From Priestia abyssalis (GTDB lineage: Bacteria; Bacillota; Bacilli; Bacillales; Bacillaceae_H), in assembly GCF_002019595.1 (NCBI RefSeq), contig NZ_KV917369.1, positions 4,728,624 to 4,792,623 on the forward strand: DNA of 64,000 nucleotides. The letters are read 5' to 3'. The notes beneath the pieces are model-generated. The model was not told the origin of the DNA. It made no database searches and saw only the letters and a list, made by a program, of their open reading frames with translations. Numbering within the stretch: the stretch's first letter is position 1; every line of letters begins with the position of its first letter. Below are positions 40,133 to 49,161 of this stretch, piece after piece. The translations under genes and the position numbers were made by a program.

Positions 40133-40424
40133 AACCCCCATCCCTACACAAACATGTAGGGACGAGAGTTATTATTTCTCGTGGTACCACCCTAATTGAA
40201 GCAAATTTTGCTTCCACTTAAATCGTTAACGCCTGAATACGTTCAACTCCTACTAAGACATGTCTTTTCAGAGAGAAGCCTCGAGAGTGTTCTTTCGTTA
40301 AGTCATCATGCAGAAATGCTTTCAGCCCCAGGCACTTCCTCTCTTTTCATGTGTCATCTTAACTACTTTTCTCCGTCATCGGTTTTTTACGGGTCTTTAT
40401 TCGTATGTAACTTTATAACAATTG
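40133..40424 (-). promoter_or_regulatory. T-box riboswitch of hisS-aspS (CAC specifier)
   Basis: T-box core AGGGTGGTACCACG (around 40180-40193) and terminator ACTCTCGTCCCTACATG ... GTAGGGATGGGGGTTTTTT (40133-40170). Stem I has AAGTAGTTAAG paired with CTTAACGAAAG, the AGAGAG and GGCTGAAAG loops, and CAC (40287-40289) in the specifier position after GAA. CAC is a histidine codon, so uncharged tRNA-His should control both synthetases. Confidence 0.93.
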
Positions 40425-40430
40425 TCTTCT

Positions 40431-40459
40431 ATATTACGAATGAAATTCCGAATTGTCAA
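40431..40459 (-). promoter_or_regulatory. Sigma-A promoter of hisS leader
   Basis: TTGACA (40454-40459), 17 bases, TAATAT (40431-40436) on the minus strand, just before the T-box leader. Confidence 0.85.
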
Positions 40460-40570
40460 GCACTTAATTAACGATGCTAAGAGAGCATAACGGGCCTTTA
40501 CAAAGGGACATTTCAAATATGCAAGCAAACATAAAAAAGATTCAAATAGCTTTTTAAGAAACTGCTCCCA

Positions 40571-40747
40571 TTAAGAACGGGATAAATTCTTTTTTAAGGC
40601 TTTCACATCACGTAAATTCAAGCCGAATTCCGATGCCAATTCGACTGAAGTTGTGCTGGCCTCCCGCTGAATGAAATCATGGAAATTCACTCCAAATAAT
40701 TGATTACGATGAGTAAATGACTGTTCTCCTTTAGAACTGAACTTCAT
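40571..40747 (-). CDS. yrzK: YrzK-position small protein with HTH-like segment
   Basis: A 58-residue protein from ATG 40745-40747 behind AAGGGGATTGC. The C-terminal half STTSVELASEFGLNLRDVK followed by ALKKNLSRS reads like a helix-turn-helix; the rest is GEQSFTHRNQLFGVNFHDFI. It lies between hisS and yrvJ, the place of yrzK in B. subtilis. I assign the symbol by position; the function is unknown. Confidence 0.65.
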   Translation of the reverse strand: MKFSSKGEQSFTHRNQLFGVNFHDFIQREASTTSVELASEFGLNLRDVKALKKNLSRS

Positions 40748-40864
40748 GCAATCCCCTTCTTTCTTTTAATAAGCAAGACATATCTTCCTCCATATCTTTC
40801 CCATTTTCCCGTTATTACTTACAGGAATTTTTCTTTTTATCGAGAAATAGTACCTTACAATCCA

Positions 40865-41053
40865 TGTTCAAAAAGGAGGATAAAAAGAACCGAGAAGTTC
40901 GAGGACCGGAACGTATGGGGTTAATACGTGAGGACCGGAGAGGCAGAGTGACGAAGCCCGACTAAAGACCGCCACGTCCTGTGGCGAACGTCGGATCAGC
41001 ACTTCCTGTACAAGTAAATTCGACGGGGATTTTTCCCGGACTTTTTGAACATC
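40865..41053. repeat. Family A repeat copy A5 (inverted) with a family B segment
   Basis: Ends GTTCAAAAAGGAGGATAAAA and TTTTCCCGGACTTTTTGAAC are those of family A, inverted. The middle (about 40951-40995) instead has CCCGACTAAAGACCGCCACG then TCCTGTGGCGAACGTCGG, which matches the inner part of family B copy B5. It therefore looks chimeric. It abuts yrvJ. Confidence 0.8.
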
Positions 41054-41085
41054 CTTTCACAAATAAAGGAAAAGGAGTTACCGTA

Positions 41086-42000
41086 GTGACAGTAAAATAT
41101 TTAAAGTTTCCACTCTATTTTCAACTTGGAATTCTCCTCTTTTTTTTGGCCTTTCAGCCCCAAACGAATGCACAAAGCGAATTTGTTTCTGTCCAAGTAA
41201 ATGTACTGAATGTTCGAAGCGGACCGGGAACATCACATGATGTGGTGGATAAAGTAACAAAGGGAAGTATTTTGTCTGTTGTTGAAAAATTAGACGATTG
41301 GTATCATGTTCAATTAACAAATGGATTGACAGGATGGGTAGCAAAACGTTATGTCGACTCATTGCCTGATATCTCAGACTCTCTATTAGCACCGCCATCC
41401 CTTGTCTCCTCTCCTGCTTCAGGTCTCCAGGGCTTATATGGTACATCACTGTCCACATTACAACATAAAACAATCGTTATTGATGCCGGCCATGGCGGAC
41501 GCGATAAAGGAGCCACCGGTACATCCGCCTCTACACTGGAAAAAGATTTGAACCTCATTACAGCTAAATTACTCGAAAAAAGATTGAAAGCTCTCGGTGC
41601 AGATGTCATCATGACCAGAACGATCGATCAATATGTCTCCCTTGAAACAAGAGTAAACATAGCGAAAGAAAAAAAAGCCGATGTTTTTCTCAGCATCCAC
41701 TATAATAGTTCTCCAGATACAGCTTTACAGGGAATCATTACTTACTATGACCATCACAAAGCGCTTGCAGAAAGCATTCATCATGAGTTGATTTCTCTTA
41801 CAACGTTTACCGATAAACAAGCAAGATATGGCGATTATTACGTGCTGCGCGAAAACTCCCAGCCATCCGTTTTATTGGAACTCGGTTTTTTAAGCCACGA
41901 ACAAGAAGAAGCCCGCCTGCAGACGGATGAGTTTCAATACAACGCTGTAACAGCTATCGTCAAAGGACTCACAAAATATTTTTCAGAAGAAAACAAATGA
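41086..42000 (+). CDS. yrvJ: N-acetylmuramoyl-L-alanine amidase with SH3 domain (YrvJ)
   Basis: A 304-residue secreted wall hydrolase. Signal segment YFQLGILLFFLAFQPQTNA, one bacterial SH3 domain (VNVLNVRSGPGTSHDVVDKV ... GWVAKRYVDS), and an amidase_3 domain with zinc ligands in VIDAGHGGRDKGATG, Glu in STLEKDLN, His in FLSIHYNSS and catalytic Glu in SVLLELGFLS. The start is GTG 41086 behind AAAGGAG; the open frame back to 40981 is repeat A5 sequence. B. subtilis YrvJ carries more SH3 repeats, so this form is short. Confidence 0.9.
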   Translation: MTVKYLKFPLYFQLGILLFFLAFQPQTNAQSEFVSVQVNVLNVRSGPGTSHDVVDKVTKGSILSVVEKLDDWYHVQLTNGLTGWVAKRYVDSLPDISDSLLAPPSLVSSPASGLQGLYGTSLSTLQHKTIVIDAGHGGRDKGATGTSASTLEKDLNLITAKLLEKRLKALGADVIMTRTIDQYVSLETRVNIAKEKKADVFLSIHYNSSPDTALQGIITYYDHHKALAESIHHELISLTTFTDKQARYGDYYVLRENSQPSVLLELGFLSHEQEEARLQTDEFQYNAVTAIVKGLTKYFSEENK

Positions 42001-42031
42001 ACGGGCTGGAAACAGCCCGTTCATTTGTTTT
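41992..42031. terminator. Terminator yrvJ/dtd
   Basis: AACAAATGAACGGGCTG-GAAA-CAGCCCGTTCATTTGTT, a 17-bp perfect stem with T runs between the convergent genes. Confidence 0.92.
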
Positions 42032-42033
42032 CT

Positions 42034-42474
42034 TTATTTGCTCTCTATGATTAACGTCACCGGTCCATCATTTGTAAACTGTACATCCATCATGGCACCA
42101 AATACTCCGGTCTCCACTTTCAAACCTTTTTTTGTCAATTCTTCATTGAATTGCTCATAAATATCATTGGCATACTCAGGCTTAGCAGCTTCCATGAAAT
42201 TTGGCCTTCTTCCTTTACGGCAATCTCCATAAAGGGTAAATTGAGAGACAGATAACACCTCTCCTCCAATATCAAGAAGAGATAAATTCATTTTTTGAGA
42301 CTCGTCTTCAAAAATGCGCAAGTTGGCAATCTTGTCCGCCACATATGCTGCGTCTTCAGGAGTATCGGAGTGAGTTACTCCCACCAACAGCATTACTCCA
42401 TGTTCAATGGCACCGACTGTTTGTCCTTCTACCACTACCTTTGCATTTTTTGCACGCTGAACCACTACACGCAT
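42034..42474 (-). CDS. dtd: D-aminoacyl-tRNA deacylase
   Basis: A 146-residue homodimeric enzyme that removes D-amino acids (and glycine from tRNA-Ala) from mischarged tRNA. The family motifs SQFTLYGDCRKGRRPNF and NDGPVTLIIESK (the Gly-cisPro motif) are present. It follows relA after 15 bases, as in most Firmicutes. Confidence 0.96.
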   Translation of the reverse strand: MRVVVQRAKNAKVVVEGQTVGAIEHGVMLLVGVTHSDTPEDAAYVADKIANLRIFEDESQKMNLSLLDIGGEVLSVSQFTLYGDCRKGRRPNFMEAAKPEYANDIYEQFNEELTKKGLKVETGVFGAMMDVQFTNDGPVTLIIESK

Positions 42475-42489
42475 AACGAAAAACCCTTT

Positions 42490-44679
42490 CTAATGCATAA
42501 TTCTTCGTACGGAATAAATATCACGAATCTGTTTGATTCGTTCGACGACTTTATGAAGATGATTAATGTTATGAATTGAAATGGACATGTTGATGGTTGC
42601 CATTTTATTGCGGTCTGAACGGCCCGACACTGCTGAGATGTTTGTCTTTGTTTCATTCACCGCTTGTAAAACCTCATTTAACAAACCTCGGCGATCAAAG
42701 CCGGAAATTTCAATCTCTACGTTAAATTCTCGCCCTTCTTTAATATGGGATTCCCATTCTACAGGAATTAAGCGATTTTCGGCTTCTTCCGTATGAACAT
42801 TCAAGCAATCTTCACGGTGAACCGACACTCCGCGGCCTTTTGTGATAAATCCGACAATTTCATCTCCCGGCACCGGATTACAACACTTCGATAAGCGAAT
42901 CAACAAGTTATCAATTCCTTGGACTACCACACCCGAATCCCGTTTTTTCCCTTTTCGAGCAGGCTTTGTCTCATTCATAATTTCTTTGATTTCTTGTTCC
43001 TGGTCGCGCTGCTTCCGCCACTTCTCTGTTAAACGATTGGCAATTTGCGCAGCTGTGATGCCATTATATCCTACTGCGGCATACATATCTTCTTCATTGG
43101 AAAAGTTAAATTTCTCTGCAACCCTTTTGAGGTTATCTTGCGTTAAAACTTCTTTAACTTCAAAATCCAAATTGCGGATTTCTTTTTCGACAAGCTCTTT
43201 TCCTTTTTCGATATTTTCCTCACGCCGCTGCTTCTTAAAGAATTGGCGAATTTTATTTTTGGCCTGAGTTGTTTGAGAGAGCTTGAGCCAATCTTGACTC
43301 GGACCATATGAATGTTTCGAAGTTAAAATCTCAATAATGTCACCGGTCTTTAATTTAAAATCCAGCGTTACCATTTTGCCGTTCACTTTTGCGCCGATTG
43401 TTTTATTTCCGATTTCAGAGTGAATCCGATAAGCGAAATCAATTGGTACAGACCCGGCTGGAAGTTCAATAACGTCTCCTTTTGGAGTAAAGATATACAC
43501 CATATCGGAGAAAAGATCAACTTTTAATGATTCCATAAACTCTTCCGCATTCGTCGATTCGTTCTGGAACTCTAATATTTCTCTGAACCATGTTAACTTA
43601 TCCTCAAAGGACGCACGGTCATTGGCCGTTTTTCCTTCTTTATAAGCCCAATGTGCCGCTACCCCATACTCAGCAATATGATGCATTTCCACCGTGCGGA
43701 TTTGCACCTCCAAAGGGTCCCCTTTAGGGCCTATAACCGTTGTATGGAGAGATTGGTACATATTAGGCTTTGGCATTGCAATGTAATCTTTAAATCGACC
43801 CGGCATAGGCTTCCAACATGTATGAATGATACCAAGGACGGCATAACAATCTTTAATGCTGCTCACAAGAATGCGGACGGCCAACAAATCATAGATTTCA
43901 TTGAATTGCTTGTTTTGTAAAGCCATTTTCCGATAGATGGAATAGATATGCTTCGGTCTTCCGGAAATTTCCGCCTTAATGGCTACTTCATTGACCCGAT
44001 CGCGGACTTCATCAATTACTTCCGCAATATATTGTTCACGCTCCGCACGCTTTTGTTTCATTAAATTGACGATACGATAATACTGTTGGGGATTTAAATA
44101 ACGCAAAGCCGTATCTTCCAATTCCCACTTGATTTTGGAGATACCGAGACGGTGAGCCAGCGGTGCAAAAATTTCCAATGTCTCATTGGCGATGCGGCGC
44201 TGCTTCTCTTGAGGCAGGTGCTTTAACGTACGCATATTGTGCAAACGGTCTGCCAATTTAATTAAAATGACCCGAATGTCTCGTGCCATCGCCACAAACA
44301 TTTTGCGATGATTCTCCGCCTGCTGCTCTTCTTTCGATTTATATTTAATTTTCCCGAGTTTAGTCACACCATCGACTAGCATGGCAACGTCATCGTTAAA
44401 TGTGTCTTTTAGTTGTTCAAGTGTAACATCTGTATCTTCTACCACATCATGTAAAAATCCCGCTGCGATTGTCGTTGGGTCCAACTCCAGATCAACCAAA
44501 ATCCCCGCTACTTGAATCGGGTGAATAATATACGGCTCCCCTGATTTGCGATATTGCTCACTATGAGCATCCTTCGCAAACTGATAGGCTCTTGCCACCA
44601 AATCTATATCATCACCAGACAAATATTTACCAGCATTTTCAATTACTTGTTCAGCTGTTAACACTTGCTCGTTTGCCAT
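42490..44679 (-). CDS. relA: Bifunctional (p)ppGpp synthetase/hydrolase (Rel)
   Basis: A 729-residue stringent-response enzyme. HD hydrolase domain (GFLHDVVEDTDVTLEQL, about residue 75), synthetase domain (DLLAVRILVSSIKDCYAVLG and PKPNMYQSLHTTVIGPKG), TGS domain (DIVYIFTPKG-type MVYIFTPKGDVIELPAGS), zinc-finger region (RLSKCCNPVPGDEIVG) and a C-terminal ACT domain. Both catalytic halves look intact. The start is ATG 44679 behind AAAAGGTG. Confidence 0.96.
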   Translation of the reverse strand: MANEQVLTAEQVIENAGKYLSGDDIDLVARAYQFAKDAHSEQYRKSGEPYIIHPIQVAGILVDLELDPTTIAAGFLHDVVEDTDVTLEQLKDTFNDDVAMLVDGVTKLGKIKYKSKEEQQAENHRKMFVAMARDIRVILIKLADRLHNMRTLKHLPQEKQRRIANETLEIFAPLAHRLGISKIKWELEDTALRYLNPQQYYRIVNLMKQKRAEREQYIAEVIDEVRDRVNEVAIKAEISGRPKHIYSIYRKMALQNKQFNEIYDLLAVRILVSSIKDCYAVLGIIHTCWKPMPGRFKDYIAMPKPNMYQSLHTTVIGPKGDPLEVQIRTVEMHHIAEYGVAAHWAYKEGKTANDRASFEDKLTWFREILEFQNESTNAEEFMESLKVDLFSDMVYIFTPKGDVIELPAGSVPIDFAYRIHSEIGNKTIGAKVNGKMVTLDFKLKTGDIIEILTSKHSYGPSQDWLKLSQTTQAKNKIRQFFKKQRREENIEKGKELVEKEIRNLDFEVKEVLTQDNLKRVAEKFNFSNEEDMYAAVGYNGITAAQIANRLTEKWRKQRDQEQEIKEIMNETKPARKGKKRDSGVVVQGIDNLLIRLSKCCNPVPGDEIVGFITKGRGVSVHREDCLNVHTEEAENRLIPVEWESHIKEGREFNVEIEISGFDRRGLLNEVLQAVNETKTNISAVSGRSDRNKMATINMSISIHNINHLHKVVERIKQIRDIYSVRRIMH

Positions 44680-45062
44680 GAAATCACCTTTTATCAATAA
44701 AATAAGCCTTCACTCAGTGAAGGGATCTATATGTTTTGCCGATACACAGTTGAATCAATCCGGTTGTTATGGGCAATCAGCCCGTATTGCAAGAAGTGAA
44801 AATGTTCCTGCTTTGTCATAAAGAAAATAAATTAAAACACTATTTTATAAATTCATATTGTAACTATTATCATGAAAATTTTCAAAGATGTAAAGCTTTT
44901 CTAAAAAGATTTTTCCGATACACATCGAGTTTAATGTGCACCGGCATAAATAAAAATCACCCTTCACCCTCCTAAAGCAAGGATGAAAGGTGATTCTTAT
45001 GATGATACAAGCGGGTATCTCATAAGTCTCGAATCCATTACAAACAATCATATTTAATGAAA
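44680..45062. other. Gap between apt and relA
   Basis: About 380 bases without a gene. On the minus strand CCTTCAC-TGA-GTGAAGG followed by CTTATTTTATT (hairpin at 44707-44723) lies just before the relA ribosome site and may be an attenuator. A second hairpin, AATCACCTTTCATCC / GGGTGAAGGGTGATT plus TTTTAT, covers 44949-44999. A TTCAAC-N17-TATAGA pair before relA could be its promoter. Confidence 0.5.
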
Positions 45063-45117
45063 GGGCCCGTCACGAAATCCCCTTGAGTTTACTGGATTTT
45101 AATGACCGGGCTCCAAA
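45063..45117 (-). terminator. Terminator of apt
   Basis: Minus-strand stem GAGCCCGGTCA-AAATCC / GGGATTTCGTGACGGGCCC followed by TTTC, directly after the apt stop. The first arm has small mismatches. Confidence 0.7.
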
Positions 45118-45120
45118 TTA

Positions 45121-45633
45121 TTAATATTGCATTAATGTTAATACATCATAGCCGTTTAATTTTTCACGACCATTTAAATCTGTCAGCTCAATTAAAAATG
45201 CCGTACCTACCACAATACCGCCAAGTTGTTCAACCAGCTTAATCGTCGCCTCAATTGTTCCGCCTGTCGCTAGAAGATCATCGGTAATCAATACACGCTG
45301 ACCCGGTTTAATCGCATCTTTGTGCATTGTCAATACATCCTTGCCGTATTCAAGACCATAATCCACTTTGATTACTTCACGTGGAAGTTTCCCTTCTTTA
45401 CGAACCGGCGCAAACCCGACTTCTAACGCATAAGCAACTGGACAGCCGATAATGAAACCGCGTGCCTCTGGGCCTACAACGATATCAATTTGTTTTTCTT
45501 TTGCATATTTTACGATTTCATCAGTTGCTGCTTTATATGCTTTCCCATTATCCATAAGAGTTGTAATATCCTTAAAGATAATACCCGGCTTTGGCCAATC
45601 AGGCACGATTGTTATATATTGCTTAAGATCCAT
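45121..45633 (-). CDS. apt: Adenine phosphoribosyltransferase
   Basis: A 170-residue salvage enzyme that joins adenine and PRPP to give AMP. PRPP-binding motif VLITDDLLATGGT (about 118-130), and N-terminal DWPKPGIIFKDITTLM and GPEARGFIIGCPVAY. The ATG overlaps the recJ stop by one base (TAATG), so the two are coupled. Confidence 0.96.
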   Translation of the reverse strand: MDLKQYITIVPDWPKPGIIFKDITTLMDNGKAYKAATDEIVKYAKEKQIDIVVGPEARGFIIGCPVAYALEVGFAPVRKEGKLPREVIKVDYGLEYGKDVLTMHKDAIKPGQRVLITDDLLATGGTIEATIKLVEQLGGIVVGTAFLIELTDLNGREKLNGYDVLTLMQY

Positions 45634-47993
45634 TAATTTGTTGCCTCCTCATTCATTCGACAGCTGCTGATGACGTCATCAAACAACTGCTTCAGTTGTC
45701 CATATGATGTGTATAAGAATTTTTTCTCCAACTGAATTTGTTCCTGTTTACGACGATAAGTCGCAGATTCTATTAAATCACGTTTTGCTCCGTTTTTCAT
45801 CAACGAAATGAGACCATTTTTTATTGTAACAAATTCTAATTCAAAAAACACCTGTGACATAAAATCAATTGTATCTTTTGACCATCCTTTATGAATGGCC
45901 AAATCCTCTTTATAACGATTTAAATCAAACGGGCTGTTTTTCACTAAAAATCCATAATACCACTTAAAATGATCACGTGTCGGAACTGTATGAAAATAAT
46001 GATCTTCTTTTGATAAAAAAGCTGTATAAATTCTCGACGGAATCCCATTCATAAATAACTTGTTCACTAACTCCATAGATGGGGGTAAGTCCAACAAGAC
46101 AATCTGTTTTCCACCTGCCTCAAAACGAGAAGCCGACTCAACACCGTCTATATATTCAAGGTGGTCCTTATATAATTGTTTTTCCGGTTCTGTTATCGTA
46201 TCTTCCGAAAAATAAACAACGGTCATTTCTGAAGTAAACATTGATTTAAAAAATTGATCGGTGCTTCTGGCACTTCGATAATCAAACAATTGCCACTCGC
46301 TGATCCCTATATCTTCAATCATCAACTGGGGTTTCCTCATATTGTTCCACTCATTGATCGTTAATTCTCCAACAAGTGAAATTTTAGAGATCGGAGAAAT
46401 TTCGTCATATAAGCGGCCTAAACCGAAGCCGACACCATCGACTGTCATTCCTTCATCCTCAAACGTCAATTTCAAATGTGTTTGATCGGCTCCAATTTTT
46501 CTTATGGAAGATATATTAACATTTTCTACCATTATTTTTGGTTTTGAATTGCTCATCCCGAAAGGAGCGAGCTGTCTTAACTGTTCTATGGCTGACAGCG
46601 TAATATCCTCTACCTTGCAAACCGTATCTACCGTTGTAATGGGAATAAAATCTTCTTCCGTAAGCTTTTCATAAGCTAACGTATTCAACCGATTTCTTAA
46701 ATCATCAACATCCTTAATTTGGAGCGTCATCCCTGCCGCCATCGGATGTCCCCCAAAATGAGGTAAAATGTCGCGGCACGTAGATAGATTGGCAAACAAA
46801 TCAAAGCCTTCAATACTGCGTGCTGACCCTTTTGCCACTCCTTTTTGCTGATCGATGCTTAACACGATAGTAGGACGGTAAAATCGGTCAACCAATCTTG
46901 ATGCCACAATCCCGACTACCCCTGCATTCCAGCCTTCCTGCGCAATGACAAGGACACCATTCTGTTCAGGCGGGTAAAGACGTTCGACTATAGAAACGGC
47001 TTCTTCCGTCATTTCATTTACGAGTTGTTGCCTTTCCTTGTTCAGCTCATCAATTTCTTCTGCAAGCTCCTTTGCTTCCGTCTCATTTGTTGTCATCAAC
47101 AACTGCACAGCAGGATCTGCTGATTGAAGCCGGCCTACTGCATTAATACGGGGACCTATAGCAAATCCAATCGTATCTTCATTAACTTCTTCCTGTTTGA
47201 TTCCACATACACGCAAAAGTGCTTGAAGGCCCGGACGATTCGTGCGCTGCAAATATCTGAGGCCTTTGCTCGCAATTAGACGATTTTCGCCTTGCAGGGG
47301 TACTAAATCCGCAATCGTTCCGATAACGGCCAGCTCCAGTAAATGTTCAGGCGCTTCTCCAAGCAAAGCGTGGGCAAGTTTGAAGGCAACGCCCACTCCA
47401 GCCAGTTCTTTGAACGGATAGATGCTTCCCGGCTTTTTCGGATGAATGATGGTATAAGCCTCCGGCAATTGGGGTCCTGGTTCATGATGATCTGTAATGA
47501 TGAGATCAAATCCCAATTCCTTAGCCAAAGAAGCCTCGTTGACAGCAGAGATTCCGGTGTCGACTGTAATAACGAGTGTATAACCTTGCTCGCTGATCGA
47601 ACGAAAAGCCTGTTCATTCGGACCGTATCCTTCCGTAAAACGGTTCGGAATATAAAAGTCGACTTCTGCTCCCAATAAGGTTAAAGCTGACAACAACACG
47701 GATGTGCTGCTTACTCCGTCCGCATCATAATCTCCATATATCATGATTTTTTCATTTTGTTCAATCGCTTGCTTAATACGTTCTACTGTTTTATCCATTC
47801 CATCCAACAAGAACGGATCGTGGAATGGCTCTTGATCTATTTTCAAAAACTCTTCCGCAGATTCAATCGTCGTAATCCCGCGATTGATTAATAATGAAGC
47901 AATGAGAGGTGTAATCTCTAGGGTTGTCACAAACTGCTCAATCAGTTCGTGATTTGTCTGTTGAATCCTCCATCGTCTTTTTGATTTCAGCAT
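45633..47993 (-). CDS. recJ: Single-stranded-DNA-specific exonuclease RecJ
   Basis: A 786-residue 5'-3' exonuclease of the DHH family. Metal motifs MIYGDYDADGVSS, TDHHEPGPQLP and the DHHA1 region (SARSIEGFDLFANLSTC, FGGHPMAAGMTLQ) are present, then an OB-type domain and a Firmicutes-specific C-terminal extension of about 200 residues. It works in recombination repair and mismatch repair. Confidence 0.95.
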   Translation of the reverse strand: MLKSKRRWRIQQTNHELIEQFVTTLEITPLIASLLINRGITTIESAEEFLKIDQEPFHDPFLLDGMDKTVERIKQAIEQNEKIMIYGDYDADGVSSTSVLLSALTLLGAEVDFYIPNRFTEGYGPNEQAFRSISEQGYTLVITVDTGISAVNEASLAKELGFDLIITDHHEPGPQLPEAYTIIHPKKPGSIYPFKELAGVGVAFKLAHALLGEAPEHLLELAVIGTIADLVPLQGENRLIASKGLRYLQRTNRPGLQALLRVCGIKQEEVNEDTIGFAIGPRINAVGRLQSADPAVQLLMTTNETEAKELAEEIDELNKERQQLVNEMTEEAVSIVERLYPPEQNGVLVIAQEGWNAGVVGIVASRLVDRFYRPTIVLSIDQQKGVAKGSARSIEGFDLFANLSTCRDILPHFGGHPMAAGMTLQIKDVDDLRNRLNTLAYEKLTEEDFIPITTVDTVCKVEDITLSAIEQLRQLAPFGMSNSKPKIMVENVNISSIRKIGADQTHLKLTFEDEGMTVDGVGFGLGRLYDEISPISKISLVGELTINEWNNMRKPQLMIEDIGISEWQLFDYRSARSTDQFFKSMFTSEMTVVYFSEDTITEPEKQLYKDHLEYIDGVESASRFEAGGKQIVLLDLPPSMELVNKLFMNGIPSRIYTAFLSKEDHYFHTVPTRDHFKWYYGFLVKNSPFDLNRYKEDLAIHKGWSKDTIDFMSQVFFELEFVTIKNGLISLMKNGAKRDLIESATYRRKQEQIQLEKKFLYTSYGQLKQLFDDVISSCRMNEEATN

Positions 47994-48051
47994 ATCCTCA
48001 CCCCTTAACCCACATTATTATACTAGAGTGGATGTCGGCGGGCAATGATTG

Positions 48052-48945
48052 TCAATTGGCTGAATAAGGATTGATATGCACCAATACATCTTGAACATTC
48101 GGTTCTTCCATCAGTCTCCTTTTCACTTCTTTTCCGATTAAATGCCCTTCCTCCACGGTAATGTAAGGATCAACCGAAACCTTTAAATCAATAATGACGT
48201 AATGCCCGTGTTCCCTTGCATGCAAAGACGTCAGTTTCTTTACACCCTGTACAGAAGTTGCGATTTCCCGTAAGTGGGCGGTGTCTTCTTCATGCCATAC
48301 ATGATCCAATGTGTTATGAAAAGCTTCTGACCCAAATTGCCATGCTGTTTTTAAGACAAGGAAAGAGACAAATAGCCCCGCAACGGGATCTGCATACACA
48401 AGCCAGCCCACTCCTATTTTCTCTCCAATAATTGAGCTTAAAATCCCAATCAATGCCGCGATAGACGATAAAACATCTGTGCGATGATCATAAGCATTGA
48501 CGAGAAGAGCATCGCTTTTAATCTTTTTTCCGAGTCCGTATGTATATCGAAATAGGGCTTCCTTTACCAAAATCGAAAAGATAATTGCAGCAATAGCCCA
48601 TAACTTGGGCGGCTCGATTGGCTGGGAGAACGCTTCAATAGAAGACGTTAAAATTTCAATGCCGACAATAAACAGCAGAACGGCAACAATGATAGCTGCG
48701 ATTGATTCTGCTTTTCCATGTCCATATGGATGGTCTTCGTCAGGAGGTTGCTTGGCAATTTTCACTCCAATGTACACAACAATCGACCCAGCAACATCTG
48801 AAGCGGAATTTACTGCATCTGCCATTAATGCACGGCTGTTAGCCATTGTTCCGAAAATCCATTTGACGATAGCCAGCACCAGATTTCCACCCATTCCAAT
48901 CAGAGCGGCTTGCTGCGCTTTTTTAAATCGCTCATTTTTCTCCAC
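48052..48945 (-). CDS. Cation diffusion facilitator family transporter
   Basis: A 297-residue metal exporter. Membrane site residues appear in ALMADAVNSASDVAGS and ALLVNAYDHRTDVLSS (the two D-x3-D/H-x3-D pairs), with the linker motif PDEDHPYGHGKAES and a C-terminal cytosolic ferredoxin-like domain (AREHGHYVIIDLKVSVDP). The DxxxD plus DHRTD pattern fits the Mn/Fe-type branch, like B. subtilis MneS/MneP, but the metal is not certain. The start is GTG 48945 behind GAGGTG. In B. subtilis this locus has yrvC-yrvD instead. Confidence 0.88.
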   Translation of the reverse strand: MEKNERFKKAQQAALIGMGGNLVLAIVKWIFGTMANSRALMADAVNSASDVAGSIVVYIGVKIAKQPPDEDHPYGHGKAESIAAIIVAVLLFIVGIEILTSSIEAFSQPIEPPKLWAIAAIIFSILVKEALFRYTYGLGKKIKSDALLVNAYDHRTDVLSSIAALIGILSSIIGEKIGVGWLVYADPVAGLFVSFLVLKTAWQFGSEAFHNTLDHVWHEEDTAHLREIATSVQGVKKLTSLHAREHGHYVIIDLKVSVDPYITVEEGHLIGKEVKRRLMEEPNVQDVLVHINPYSAN

Positions 48946-49121
48946 ATCTACACCTCGTTTCATCTATACATCCAGCCATATATAGATTACCCTTATTTTT
49001 CTCCTGACATGAAAATTCCTCTTCTTTGGATTTTTTTATAAAAAAAGTGGAGTTTTCAAATCTATTATCGATTTTAAATGAAAAGAGCGAAAATCAACGT
49101 GGTTAGTTAACAGTGCAAAAA

Positions 49122-49161
49122 TAAAAAGAAACGATGGAGAATTCTCCATCGTTTCTTTTTA
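49122..49161. terminator. Terminator of secDF
   Basis: Perfect palindrome AAAAAGAAACGATGGAGAA / TTCTCCATCGTTTCTTTTT around the secDF stop, strong in both directions. Confidence 0.92.

Noticed and set aside
40981..41085. 35-residue N-terminal extension of yrvJ
   Set aside because: The sequence is the right end of repeat A5, and a good ribosome site (AAAGGAG) precedes GTG 41086, where the signal peptide begins.
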